From Microglena sp. YARC (Eukaryota > Chlorophyta > Chlorophyceae > Chlamydomonadales > Chlamydomonadaceae), in assembly GCA_022414725.1 (NCBI GenBank), contig CM039462.1, positions 46,633,885 to 46,697,884 of the forward strand: a DNA stretch of 64,000 nt, read 5' to 3'. Below, piece by piece: positions 1-12,814 of the stretch; the first letter of the stretch is position 1; the number at the start of each line of letters is the position of its first letter. A program made the position numbers and the translations under genes. The notes under the pieces are model-generated. The model had not been told where the DNA came from, searched no databases, and saw nothing but the letters and a program-made list of their open reading frames with translations.

Positions 1-496
1 ATTGTTTGATTGCATAGGCTCAGTTCTGGAAGCGAACTCTACTCTAGAGGCCCCTCGAGATGTTCTAGCATGGACTTGGATTAAGCAACATCACCAAGCG
101 ACAAACTTGCTAAAGCAGCTATGGTATTACATGCGTCTCGTTGTGAGGACTAACAGGAAAAGAAGATGAACGATTACGGCGCCAATAATGTTGAGCAACA
201 CGATTGGGACCCAGAATGACAACAACAGCAACTCCACCAATTTTGACGAAGGTGATAATAGCATTAGCATTAGTCAAATCATAATAACATTGATCATTGC
301 ATTAGCATAGTAATAATAAATTACTATTGTACTTGAAGTGCCTATTGTTAATATTAAAGCTTTTAATGATCATGTTTGCTTGTATATGAACCCATTTTGG
401 GGACTCATTGTTCCTTACTTAATCACCTCTTATCCCCTAACCTATTTTAAAAGGGTCACAATTCACAATTGTTTCAACCATCATCGTGTGACTAGT

Positions 497-690
497 GTGA
501 CCCTTGCAAGCGCTTGCTGCAAGCCATTTGCTGCAATCGGCTGTGCAACAAGCTAGGGCTTGCGGCCTGCTTGTTGTAAGCAGGGTACATACGTGCTTAC
601 AACCTGCTGCAGCCCTATTACCGCACTGTATGCGGCAAGCGGCTTGCAGCAAGCGGGACAAGTGTTGCGGTAAGCCCGCCGCAACACACC
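497..690. mobile_element. GC-rich foldback (MITE-like) element
   Basis: A GC-rich island in AT-rich DNA that folds on itself. An outer arm at about 510-525 (CGCTTGCTGCAAGCC) has its complement at about 640-655, and an inner stem pairs TTGTAAGCA near 576 with TGCTTACAA near 593. The island is bounded by ACTAGT at 491-496 and 691-696, which could be a 6-bp target duplication, although ACTAGT is itself a palindrome. The ends carry a short GTGTG inverted repeat. No coding capacity. The superfamily is not recognisable. Confidence 0.4.
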
Positions 691-779
691 ACTAGTCCTC
701 GACGATGCTATTTCTACCCAAGTTTATGTACTACTATTATAATAAGTACTCCATGTACAATGAAATATGAACTGTCACA

Positions 780-1100
780 CTTAAACTATCTCCCATTCAT
801 ATATTATCCCACCCCCCTCCCCCCCCTCCCACCCTTCCTCTTATCTACACAAGCCTCTCTAAACATTATAAATTACACACAGTCATCTTAAACCACATCA
901 CCTCCATGTCTCATTAATACACCATCCATCCATCTATCCATCATCCCTCCATCCATTCATCTTTCCATCCATCCTCCCAATCATCCATTCACCCACCCAC
1001 CCACCCAATCATCCAACCTCCACCACCCATCCATCCCACCTCCCGTCCATCATCTACCAACCACTGCTCACACATCCATCCCATTCAGCCTTTTCGACAT
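780..1100. repeat. Low-complexity C/CCAT-rich tract
   Basis: Degenerate CCAT/CCCA simple repeats and C runs. A similar CCAT-rich stretch lies at about 2880-3010. No coding signal. Confidence 0.7.
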
Positions 1101-1321
1101 CCGCCTCAAGTATTGAACATCACAAAATCTGATTGCAGTAGCTCTCCTATATCAAGAGCTACAAAGTGCAATCGAAAATCCCCATACTTGTATGAGCTTA
1201 GAGCATTGATAATTTACATACACTGGTTGAGTATATGAAAAAAGGCGCCCCCATTCCACCCATACAAAACACCTACCAAGCCATAACTCCACCCAATCTT
1301 AATTCCAAATCCATTGTACAG

Positions 1322-1574
1322 ATGAATTTGAAGATCATCCGAATAACACATTCGAAGATGAATGTTTAACAGCAGTGCTCCCAAGTTTGGAAGAAGATGT
1401 TCTCGCCCAAGACAAAGATGAAGAAATAGCAACGAAGGCCCTTAAACGCCAAGTTTTCCCTTGTGTGAAGACAGCATTGCCACCTACGGCCGTATCTACA
1501 AGCTCTGCCACCCTTTGTGAAGAAATTGGGAAAGTACTCGCTGATTTGAAGATGTACAAGAAGGAAAAGAATTT
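1322..1574 (+). CDS. Possible upstream exon of the helicase pseudogene (uncertain)
   Basis: An 84-codon open stretch lies between a credible acceptor (TTGTACAG, AG at 1320-1321) and a donor (GTAAG at 1575). The peptide is acidic at the start (DEFEDHPNNTFEDE) and shows normal amino-acid composition. It precedes the helicase-like exons by less than 1 kb on the same strand, so it may be a 5' exon. The phase at its donor does not match the next exon (2358), so the link is not proven. No family recognised. Confidence 0.3.
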
Positions 1575-3905
1575 GTAAGACTCAAGTTCAAATCCAAATT
1601 GTATTAGCACTAGTTATTTAATTATATTCAAAGGACGTACTTTCCTTTGTACATCATCAATAATTAAACATGGTACCGACCATGTAAGTAAATTCATCTC
1701 CTATACCAATGATACTATATGCTACGTGCTAATATTTTGTATCTTTCAAAAACTGCATTTGAAATTAGTACATCAAAATGGTATAATGTGAAATATTTGG
1801 GCTTACCATCACCCAACCACTCCACTTCACTCTTATCTTTTACACTCCAATCACACATCTACATAATACACGCATATCACCACATGTGTCACAGTCTACT
1901 ATGCCTGCTCAGAACAACACAACTGCCATATGCACAAACACATTACAAGAATAAGTAGAAAGTATACTAAGTGAACCCACAAGCGCAATCTCAGACAATT
2001 GCACATCCACCATTCACCATGATGGTACATACAACAAATCACTAAAACAAACCAATACATTTTATATATTATCCATCGAACAATTTTCCTACCATCAATG
2101 TCTATTGCGGTTGTAACCTCACCTAAATAAACATGTATAACATATAAGATTCCCTAGCTAAATAAAGTCATCCAAATGGTATATAATAATTGAGCTTATA
2201 ACATTACTCAAATATGATTCATATAATAACCTTGATAATAACACTCAATTTATTATCTCATTCAAATACATTACAACCACTTGTATTTGTAGGTTAAACT
2301 AACTTGTTAAATCGTAACTAATTATACTATATCTGTGATTTAATTTGTCCATTGCAGGACATGGAATACACAATGCAATTGGTGGTTGACCCTACCAATC
2401 AAGGGATTGCTAGGATTGAGATTGTGAGCAACGCATGGATGATGATGAATATGTCAAGCACCTTCTCAAGCTGGACAACAAAATCAAGGATGGAGCAAAC
2501 CGCCTTATATTCCTTGTCTTACGTTGCCTACTCTGGACCAAACAGTCGAGCTTTTCAAATTGTGCCCGAACAAGCAGTGCCATTTAAAGTTATGGCACAC
2601 ACCTTGATGTCCGAGGGGTCATCCAAGCAACCGCTCAACTGAAATGCAGTATCCTTGGCCAAGCAGGTGATTCACATCTATTAATTAGTTAGGGAGTGTG
2701 AAGATAAGAAACCATCATTCATGATGTATTGATTGTGCATATAGTTAAAGCCAACTTATATGCAAATTGCAATACAAATCTATCCATCAAGTATCGACAT
2801 CCATGCATCAATCGGACTATGGTCCAATTCCATCCACACTTGAATCCTAGTGAAATGGTATGTCAAGATTCCTTCCATGCTTATCTTTAATCGCATCATA
2901 TATCTAACCATCCAACCATCCATCCATCTATCGTTCCTTACATCCATCCAACCATACAGCAATACATACATACATCCAACCTCCCATTTATGCAACCTCC
3001 TAACCATCCACCCAGCCTTGGTAAGCCACTAGATTCGAGTCACTACAAGCCACAACCCATTCATGGCACCAAAACAGTACCCTCAATACTAAGCTCAATT
3101 ATAGACAGACAATTAAGGTAACAAGTGATACAATATTAAACAATAATCATAGTAAATGTTAGACCAATGATACTAAGCACATGATACTAGTCACACAATG
3201 CTAAGCACACTTTTATATTCAATGTACATACCATTGAATGCACATTCATCCAACATATGTAAAAGTCCAAACCAAAGTGTGAATTGATATTAAAAGTACT
3301 GACTTAGATGTGCATGACTTGGTGAGACATCCCGCTTGACCTATCATATGACCAAGTGTCGATTCATATGAAGAACTCAAAGTGACAATATATACGTGTC
3401 CATTATATCACTAGTACAATGTGCTCTTTGGAGGTAGTCATGTGCAATTGATACGCCTATTCTATGTTCAACTAGTACACACTATCATTCATGCACACCT
3501 CTCTTGTATAGGTACCGGCAAGAGTGAAATATTGAAGGCTTTCCTTTGGTATGCCTTCCAACATAAGATGACAAGCTTAATTGCAGTGTCAGCTTACACG
3601 TGGAAAGCAGCTACACTTGTTGGCTCTAGTGCCAACCCTGGAATGAGTACTACTCAACTCTTTGGCACTACGACGAAGTACAACAGAAGAAGTGGAAATG
3701 GGGGTTCAAAGAAATCTCAAGCAAATTTCAATAGCGAAATCCGATTCTTACTTGTAGATGAGATCAGCTTCTGCAGCAAGATTCATTTCATGGTAAGATG
3801 TGCAACATTTTAGTTTTCTGCTGCAATAGTGTGAGTGATAGAATCTTTATTATTGCCTATATGCGTTTTATGCCAATTATCTATACTATACCATTATATT
3901 GTATA

Positions 3906-6633
3906 AAAAAAATTAAAGATAACGCCTGGAGGGGCGTGGTGTTAAGGGGACCCTCCCGTATGCCGCAGCTGGGGAAAGTCACCATGGCAGACATAGTAAG
4001 TGTCACCCTCCAGGCGGGAGGGACTTCCTTCATGCGACGTGTGGCAAGATGCTGGTACAAGGGCGATAGATTCTCTGTGCAGCTTATAGATGAGTTTGTC
4101 AACGTGTTCGCGACTGATCCCTAAGGTGGAGACATTGGTAATAGTTGTGATTGGTATGGTATCAGTGGTACCTATGGTGAAGACTAGGTAGTGGACAAGG
4201 AATCTTTGTTGTTGAAGGATACGTTGGAGCTCCTTATGCTGAACGCTCTTTTCCTGGAATTTGATGTGGTGGTTAGTGTCTGAGCAGTAGCCCAGTTCAA
4301 CTAGGTAGGCTTTTCTTGGTTTGGATTCATCGTCAATGAGGAGGAGATCAGGCCTGTATTTATCCCATGTGGCTTGGGGAAGATCAGGGGGTTTGAGGGT
4401 GGTTGGGGGTCTCGTGGGAATGCCGGATGTCGCTTCACAAGTGCCTGCATCCATGTACATGTGGAGAGCCCCCACAGCTCCTTTGGCTACTGCCTTTTGG
4501 ATAAGTTGGACCGCCTTATTATGTCTGTTGATATACATTCCTTTGAAGACAGGGTGGCTGCACCCAGCAATAATATGGCCAGCTCCGTCCTGTGCTTTGC
4601 GACAAAGAAAGCAGTTATCATCAGAGGGGGGGCTAGTGCTGGTACCATAGGGGCGTTTGTATCTGTACGCCAGTTTCCTAGTCCATAAGCGTCCCCACCT
4701 AGCCTTGTGGATCTGTATTTTTTGCCACCATTTGATGTCGGTGGATTGCAAGCTGCAAGGAGCATAAGCTGTCAGAGTAGATGGTGAGTTCTTCATCTAT
4801 TTCGGAGTGTACGAGTGCTTGTTGGATTGCCACGAGTTCGACGCGATTGATGTCGCCAGTGATGCCCTGTCCGCCAGGTTCTATGCGGAGGCAACGTGCA
4901 GCGGCCCTGGGGGAGTATACGCCTGCCCCTAGGCGTAGGACGCCGTCTTTGTCTTTGATGGCACTTCCATCTGTGTAAAGGGCGAGGCCTGGTGCTTGTA
5001 GGATAGCATGTGTGCACGGGAGCACGGGGGGTGTTATGGGTGTGGGGTCTATCTGCATGGGGGTGGGTTGTTGTGCCCAGGTCTTAAGGAGGGAGCTAAG
5101 TGCCATGGGTAGGTGGGTGGTAGGAATGCCCAGTTGGGAGGGGGGGGGACCTGGTCGTGGGATGGAAGTGGCCCCCATGTCCATCATGGTTTGGGCCCAT
5201 GTGGTGGGTGGGTTGTGGAGGTAGTTGGCATGGCCAGCTGGGTTTGAGATGGCAATGAGTTTGTAGGTTCCTCTGTGTCTCTTGGCAGGGGTGAGTTTGC
5301 CCCCCGTCCAGATTAGGGAGGGGGTGAGAGGTTTGGCCTTGGGAGGCAGAGTGGCTAGTTCCATAGCCCATGGTTGATTTAGGAGGGCGTTATGGGCATA
5401 TGTGGGTTTGTGTGTGACCAAGAGGATGGTGCACGCGGGAATATCTAGGGTGTGAGCATGTATGGCACTGCCTAGTGCCCATCGAACAGCCTTGTGGGCC
5501 TCTTCAGGGTTCTGGCTGGTGAGGTGTGTGTTTCCACCGTACCAAGGTTGGGTGTAGCAGTGGGGTCCTAAGCCAAACAGTTGGCCAATGGGGGTGGGGA
5601 CTCATTAGAAAGGGTGATGTGTCAAGGTCCGTTGTCATCCCCAGGGTGGACATAGCTTTGTGTATGGCAGGGGAGACATTGGAGATGGTAGTGTCTTTGT
5701 GCTGCGATAGGAGGGTGGCTACGTCTCCAGCGAAGGTTCCTGTGCTGTGGAGGGTCCAGAGGTGGGGAGAGTGTGCCTTGGTGGTATGGTATCTGTGGTG
5801 GAGGAGGTGGAGTTGGGAGAGGGGTATATGACCGACACATTGGCCTGTTGGTGAGTAGATGTAGGTGGTGTCTCCGTTGTTGAGTTGGGGGGGGAGGTGG
5901 TGGTACCTGTCATTCAGGGTACCAGCCTGTATGTGGTATTTGCCGGGGGGGTGGATATCCCAGTCTGGGTGGTGGTCTGCCGTGTTAATGATGAGGTTTT
6001 GCCTGAGTTCGCTGTACCATTTGGCATCAAACTCTCCTCCCTCCGCCCACTGTCCTTGTTGTTGGAGGTTAGTGAGGTGGAGGTCTTGCCTGGGTGGAAT
6101 GGAGGGGGGGGGGCTTTGGGGATAGTTTCAGTGTTGTAGGCATGGAGGAGTTCCTGAAATCTGGTGGTACCAAACAGCAGGGTGATTTGTTCCTCTGTGA
6201 GATGGACAAGGGACCAAGTGACCACAATGGAGGTGGCAGAGGAGTAGGTGTGGGAATGCACGGGGAGGCCAGCAGATATGTAACAAGGGAGATGGTGGCA
6301 GAGAATGGTGCATGGGGCTTTCTGGACCCTCCAATATCTGTGATGGGGGGGTTCTCGAGGTTTGTTAGCCTTCCTCTTTTGGGCTCTGAAGCCCAGGAGG
6401 TGGGTCAGGCTGTGTTGGTTGCCATATAGGAGGTGGAGGAGCTTGGCTGGGGTTGGGGGAGCAAGAAGGTCTGGGGTAGTGGCAGCATGCACCAGGTCGT
6501 CAGGGGAGCTGTTCTTACGGATGGTGTGGTGTTTGTAGTAGGAGGCGTCAGTACATTTGTGGGTGTCATTTCTGATGAATTGCATTCTGGCAGTCCAAGC
6601 AATCTTGGGGTCAGTGCTCCAAGCTTGAGCATA
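3906..6633 (-). mobile_element. 5'-truncated Dualen-like LINE (copy A)
   Basis: A 2.7-kb non-LTR retrotransposon inserted on the minus strand inside an intron of the helicase pseudogene. A perfect 14-bp target duplication, CATTATATTGTATA, flanks it at 3892-3905 and 6634-6647. Its 3' end (low coordinates) has the stem-loop GCCCCTCCAGGCGTTATC followed by a T-rich tail. It matches copy B from about 42041 to 45225 and lacks everything upstream. It also lacks about 440 bp found in copy B (about 43950-44391), with the junction near 4750. Confidence 0.93.
3942..6633 (-). pseudogene. LINE ORF2 C-terminal remnant (partial RNase H, RLE-type endonuclease domain)
   Basis: Minus-strand ORFs 6636-5914, 5421-4699 and 4796-3942 encode the C-terminal part of the LINE polyprotein. 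The RNase H start (ALYTDGSAIKDK) is in one uninterrupted frame here, whereas copy B has a frameshift at the same place. A deletion removes the rest of RNase H, including the GNDEAD block, and joins directly to WWQKIQIHKARWGRLW. Next come a CCHC motif (CFLCRKAQDGAGHIIAGC) and RPDLLLID...VELGY, the order seen in restriction-enzyme-like endonuclease domains. A frameshift lies near 4750. Not functional. Confidence 0.85.
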
Positions 6634-8605
6634 CATTATATTGTATACACCACACTAGAAACACGTTTGTCCCTAGGGCCACATCAAAAGTGATTGTGGG
6701 ATTACTGACTTATGTACTTCGTCCTAGTCATTCATCCAATATTCTGCAACATGACACCAAATTAAAACTCATTCCAGCTCAACACATCCTAGGCAGACAC
6801 ATTATCACAAGTTAATGTAGCCTCTCAACCCAAATGCTAGTGAATTAACCCCACCGTAGCTTCCATTCAACCACAATCTAACCTATTGTTGCATTGCCCA
6901 ACAACAGCAAACACACTATATGGCCTTAATATAATCTAACATAACTCATTAAACCTTTGAATTTGCAGCAAATGGATGATGGCGCCCGCAAGCTCCAAGA
7001 GAGATTTCGTCCTGCTGGTGATAAAAGAAATGATGCAATATTTGGAGGGGTTCACATTGTCTTGGCAGGTGACTTCGCTCAGCATCAACCAGTTATGGCA
7101 ACCCCTTTGTTCCACAAAGCAGTTGAAAAGATTAGAAAACCAAGTGACACATTCAATCAAGGAAAAATAGATCAGGAAAAACAAGGGAGAGCAATTTGGA
7201 AACAGTTTACTCAGTGTTTCATGTTGAAAGTGCAACATCGATTCAGTTCTGATACACCATCCGGTAAAGAATTGTATGACATGGTTCAACTTCTAATGCA
7301 AGAAACAGAATTGACTGATGATGAAATAGGGAGCATAGTTGACACATTGAATGCACGATACCCACATACATCTGAAGAAATGAAAGCTCTTTTGGAACAA
7401 AGCCCAAAATAGTTGTCTTGCGCAACAAAATAAAAGCTCCACTAAACCATATAATGTACAAAATTCATGCATCAAATGCAAAGCAAAGACTACTTGTTTG
7501 GAACGTAAAAGACACAGACAAAGGGTCCATAAGCAAAAGCAAAAGCACAGGCAAAAAGTCAGCACATAATAGTAATGTTGCTGCATGCAATGCAAAATTG
7601 TCCATGTACATAACGAATTTGATAAGCAAGAGACCACTAAAAGAAACAGGGGCATGGAAAGTACTCAATACTTTTTTCCCTGGGATCATGTATAAGTTCA
7701 TAGACAACGACAACCCAGAAGTAGGAAGAATCAATAACACCACTTGCATCGGTCGAACACATCGTATTGGATGAGCGGGAAGAAGCAGATTCTGGAGAAG
7801 GCGAGGTTTGGCAATTGAAATACCTTCCCAAGTGTATTTTTGTGCAACCTGATGGATTTGAAGTTGGAAACTTGCACCAAGGCATGGGTGGATTTGCAGA
7901 GAATGTCCTGCAAAACTGTATTCCAATCACACTAAAAAAAGTGAGCTTTAAATTGCTTTTCTTACTAACAAATGGCAAACCAGATAATAGGATTCCATTG
8001 CACGCTAAGTTACCAGGGAAGGCAATTAAGACAGGCAGTAAAATAACTGTACTGCGGGAAGGAATGCCACTTGAGGGAGCTACAACATTCTCCAGTCATT
8101 TTGCACAAGGAGTATCCTTTGGACAAGACAAATGGTTCTTGCATTTGAAACCTCCCTCAACCGGGGTATTGAATAAAGCTAACCTACTTGTTCCGATAAC
8201 GAGGCCTAGTTTATTAAGTGATTTGTGGTAGCTAGCACCACTGTATACAAATTCAGTAGAAAGAGCTGAAGTTATTCGTAGATTTAAATCAGCTTTGAAA
8301 CCAGATGCAGAATATAATGAAGAAATGAATGTCTTGCGGGACATGTCTTCTGAAACATACAAATTGTATGATGGATTCGATTTTGACTTGTCATCACCTC
8401 TGCCAACACTGGAAGAGCTAGCTTAAGACTACACATTGTATATTTAAATGTATGATGTCATACAAATGTTCAATGTCAAGTGTCTACTATATATATAGAT
8501 GTCTACAAACTCTTTGGTTAAGCTGACATTCCTCATATTGATATCATATGTTCCATATGTATCATGCTCTTATTATATGCATTAGAGTTCACGCTGATTT
8601 ATTTG

Positions 8606-8645
8606 TTTCTTTTATCCAATGCATCCACCCAATGGATAAAAGAAA
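8606..8645. other. Perfect 13-bp hairpin 3' of the helicase pseudogene
   Basis: Arms TTTCTTTTATCCA (8606-8618) and TGGATAAAAGAAA (8633-8645) are separated by 14 bases. It lies 180 bp past the last helicase codon. It could be a small inverted-repeat element; no target duplication was identified. Confidence 0.45.
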
Positions 8646-9714
8646 TCAATCAAACACATGAACAGTAAATCTTTGGCTCCATTTTACTCATGTGGTAAAC
8701 TTGTTGATTAAATTAGGTTACATGTTTTTATACACACTAGTTTTCTTACTATATGGGAGGGGTGGCTAGTTAAGACAAGGCAGAAGTTGACTTGAGCATG
8801 TATGAGAATGGTTTGCCCTTCTACAAGTTCGCATGGTTGTTTAGTTAAATGTGAGGTTGATAGTGGGTTGTTGACCCAACCACATTGTATCTCAATGCTC
8901 AATTCTCATAATTTCTTTATATTTCCCAGTAATTTAGCTTTCTGCTAGCCTCGGGTTTTAGATTATATTATCCAAAATGAGATTAAAACCATGTATTGAG
9001 CTAGTTTGAGTGCTCAGGGTTTGGTAAATAGTGCACAGCTCATCATGCTTTATGATTGTACTTGGACCACTTATGTGTGGCGTTTTCATACATCGTCTTG
9101 GCTTTGTGTTGCTTTTCTACTCTACCTTTTCTTGTCAAGTCATAGATAAAAATCATAGGTGGAGCGTTCGCTTAACCTGTATTCCCCCTCACTCTATCAC
9201 ACTATCATTTTTCTATTTAGGTCCCGCCTTGACCGGTCCCTCTACTGTCCCCTCATAACTACTCTAGATTATGTTACCTATATAGTTGTAAAGTCGCAAC
9301 TCTTATGGTTTACTTCCCCTCTTGTAACATTCCGAAGCATTAATTTGGCTCATTGTCCCTCATGCTCTTTTGTCCCCTATCCAAAGACATGGCATACTTC
9401 GAATCAAATTGAAATCAGCCAATTCATTTAACATATATGATCGTGCTAAAACTCCAAACACAAATGATGCCCATAACACACTATAAACTTCGCATATATT
9501 GTGTATTCCGCGTTACAAAACATCTACTTTGGTCTACTAATAAATCACGACCAACTTCGAATCATGTTGGAGTCAAGCGGAAAACCTATTCACCTGCCAC
9601 ATATGAAGCATTCATATAGATAGGGAAATTAAATCATCGTCCAATTCAATCAAATTTAATCAAATTTAATCAAATTAAATCAAATTTAAAAAACGAGTTT
9701 TTTTATAACATTTT

Positions 9715-10380
9715 CATTCGGGACGCGCCTCCAGGGGCCCTTAATGATTGAGGGATTAGCCTGTCAAAACTGTGTGTGTGTGTGTGTGTGTCCGTCCGTC
9801 CGTCCGCCACAAACTACTTTTTCAGGATTCACTTCAAATCACAAAAAAACGAATCATTATACAACATATAAAAATTAGAAGTCTTATTGATAACGGACAT
9901 ATTCTCACGAGAACACATATGAGCATCGCAATTCAAGAAAAGGAGCTAAGGTTTGTGCTTTTGGGGCCCAAAGCGACAATTATTGGGTAACATTTGTTAT
10001 CATTTCAAATTCGTACCATCCAATCATGTGCGCATACATAGGTTTGGGAATGGAATTGTCGTCAAAAAATCGAGGCGAAACATGCAAGCATCACAATGGA
10101 CGAAACATTCCCCTGGGGCACTTGAGCTATTATTAGCACGGACTTCACCCACAACTCAGCCGCAGGGCCGTGCGTGGGGTCGGACGGGTGCGTGGGGTGG
10201 GCCTACGGATATGTACTGTGTACTTCTAAATCACGTAATGTTCATGTTTCCAGCCTCGCGAGCTTGCACAATGAAAAATCACATGGGAAACGATAACATA
10301 TCCAGCTCACACCCTTGCGGATCTTGGAATTAAGCACCAGCGACTTTCGAGTTGCAAACTATGGAGGTACCATCATTCGC
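9715..10380. repeat. Dispersed repeat family R1, copy 1
   Basis: Starts with CATTCGGGACGCGCC and continues through 'gagggattagcctgtcaaaa', a GT/CCGT microsatellite, 'cttcaaatcacaaaaaaacg' and 'gagcatcgcaattcaagaaa' to a GC-rich end near 'gccgtgcgtggggt'. The same order recurs at 13803-14850 and 18968-19800. No ORF is conserved between copies. Class unknown. Confidence 0.8.
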
Positions 10381-10734
10381 ATGGGCCAAGCCGCCCCCAT
10401 TTGTATTGCCGAGGCGAAATGGACCACGCCACCGCGCCATACGTTACCCCTCCCTGGCAGGCGGCCTAGGATCGCCAGGGACGCGCTCTTCGCTCGTTTT
10501 CCCTCCTCGCCCTTTCTCGCAGGCTTATTCAGTTGAATTTTCTCAATTATTAGCTTTCGACACGCGCCTAGGACTTGTCTTTGAACCAATTCTTCGCAAT
10601 TCTTGATGCCCCCCTCAGTTCAATTCTGATAGTCGCCCATCGCCTCATTAAGCGCGCGCGGTTCCCTGCTTCGCATGCAGCTGAGACAACATGGGAAGGA
10701 TCATGCTACCACCCCTTGCTCTACCTGCATGGTA

Positions 10735-10965
10735 AATTTGGTATGGTACTGCATGGTGCAGAATAGCATGACATTGAATGGTTTATACCTACATGCATGG
10801 TACAATGGTATATTAGTATGGTATGGCCTGGTGCAGTATAGCACTGCATGTTATGGTTTATACCAACATGCATGGTACAATGGTATAATAGTGGGGCATG
10901 GCATGGTGTAGCATAGCATTGTATGATGTGTACCTACATGCATGGTATATTAGTATAGTATGGAG
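10735..10965. repeat. Minisatellite of about 75 bp, TATGG-rich (copy 1)
   Basis: Tandem units containing 'tacctacatgcatggt' and 'tatggcatggtg'. A homologous array is at 15690-16060. Confidence 0.8.
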
Positions 10966-11199
10966 TGATGGTTGTGAAATAGATGATTATAATTGTAGGA
11001 GTGATGATGATAGTCATGGTGAGATTTTTAGTACTGATGGTGTTAATGAGAAGATGATTGCGATTGTGTTATGTGGTGATGTAGTGCGTGATATTTATTT
11101 GTGCTTCAGTAGTTGTGTTTGGGTTGTGCTGCAGTTGGATAGCCAGTTATGTATGTGTGTTCAAGGTGTGTCTGAGTGTGTTTGTGTGTGTGCATGGGG

Positions 11200-12640
11200 T
11201 AGTGAATGGATAGCCAGTGTGTGTGAGTGCATGGTGTAGTGCATGGATAGCCAGTGTGTGTGGGTGAGTGCCTGAGTGTGTTGTTTGTGTCAATGGGATT
11301 GTCTTTTAGTGCATGGGGATGGCGAGGTGTGTGTGTATGTAAGTAGGGCGGTGTGGCAGTGCATGCGTAGCCCCTTGTGTGTGCGTGTGTGAGTGTCTGG
11401 ATATGTGTGAATGTGTGCATAGGGTTGTCTTGTATTGCATGGATAGTACTAGCATATGGCTGTGCGACAATGTATGTGTAGCCAGTTGTTTTGTGTGTGC
11501 ATGCTTGATTGGCTGAATGTGTTTGTGTTTGCATGTGGTTGTCTTCTGGTGCATGGATAGCCAGATGTGTGTGTGTATTGCATGGATAGTACTAGCATAT
11601 GGCTGTGCGACAATGTATGTGTAGCCAGTTGTTTTGTGTGTGCATGCTTGATTGGCTGAATGTGTTTGTGTTTGCATGTGGTTGTCTTCTGGTGCATGGA
11701 TAGCCAGATGTGTGTGTGTGCGTGCACAGTGCTGTGTTGTTGTGCATGTATAGCTAGATGTGTGTGTATGTGCATGCACAGTGCTGTGTTGCAGTGCATG
11801 GATAGCCAGATGTGCGTGCACAGTGCTGTGTTGCAGTGCATGGATGGCAATTTGTTTGGTGCGTGCATGCGTGCGTGTGTATTTGAGTGTGTTTGTGTTT
11901 GCATGGGGTTGTGTTGTAGTGCATGCCAGATGTGTGTGTATGTGCGTGCGCAGTGCTGTGTGGCAGTGCATGGAAAGCCACATGTGTGTGTATGTGCATG
12001 CACAGTGCTGTGTGGTAGTGCATGGGTAGCCAGCTATGTGTGTGTATGCGCGTGCACAGTGATGTGTGGCAGTGCATGGATAGCCAGATGTATGTGTATG
12101 TGCGTGCATAGTGCTGTGTGGCAGTGCATGGATAGCAAATTGTTTTGTGCGCGCATGTGTTTGTATTTGAGTGTGTTCATGTTTGCATGGGGTTGTCTTG
12201 TAGTGCATGGATAGCCAGATGTGTGTGTATGTACTAGCACATGGCTGTGCGACAATGTATGTGTAGCCAGTTGTTTTTGTGTGCATGCTTGATTGGCTGA
12301 ATGTGTTTGTGTTTGCATGTGGTTATCTTGTAGTGCATGGATAGCCAGATGTGTGTGTGTGTGCGTGCACAGTGCTGTGATGTAGTGCATGGATGGCCAG
12401 ATTTGTGTGTATGTGCATGCACAGTGCTGTGTGGTAATGCACGGATAGCCAGATGTGTGTGTATGTGCGTGCGCAGTACTGTGTGGCAGTGCATGGATAG
12501 CCACATGTGTGTGTAAGTGCGTGCACAGTGCTGTGTGGCTGTGCATGGATAGCCATATGTGTGTGAATGTGTGTGCGCAGTGCTGTGTGGCTGTGCATGG
12601 ATAGCCACATGTGTGTGTATGTGCGGTGTGGTATAGAGTA
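11200..12640. repeat. 52-bp satellite array (copy 1)
   Basis: Degenerate tandem units with a 52-bp period containing 'gcatggatagccagatgtg' and 'gcacagtgctgtgtggcag'. The unit lacks stops on the minus strand in any frame, so it yields long spurious ORFs of His/Thr/Ala-rich peptide. Local higher-order duplication is visible: 11430-11545 is repeated at 11575-11710. Confidence 0.9.
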
Positions 12641-12814
12641 TGTATGCTTTAGGCCTCTGATGACCCCCTGGGTTCCACCTGTCTCTTTGTACATTAGTTT
12701 GTCTCTCTCCATCTGTGCTGCTGATACCGGCAAACTCTGCACCCAAACATTTGGCTCGTAGTTGGAGTGCGCTTGACTAAAGATATCAGCTTTGCAGCGG
12801 TCATGATCCTTCTC

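Larger units (their letters stand above)
2358..8426 (+). pseudogene. PIF1-like / Helitron-type helicase pseudogene, interrupted by a LINE
   Basis: A decayed superfamily-1 DNA helicase of the PIF1 type. Exon pieces are 2358-2666, 3512-3792 and 6969-8426, with introns 2667-3511 and 3793-6968 (GT-AG). The first junction rebuilds Walker A exactly (GQAG|TGKS). Walker B-like LLVDEIS follows near 3760, and the SF1 motif LAGDFAQHQPV lies near 7065. The C-terminal part (GVLNKANLLVPITRP, near 8165) resembles the end of PIF1 proteins. Breaks: the reading frame changes near 2600, 7410 and 7763, and an in-frame TAG sits at 8229-8231, after which the same frame continues to 8426. The second intron holds LINE copy A. 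Frames in 2358-2600 are ambiguous. It could be a remnant of a Helitron or a stand-alone PIF1 homologue; no Helitron ends were identified. Family assignment is firm, function is lost. Confidence 0.85.
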
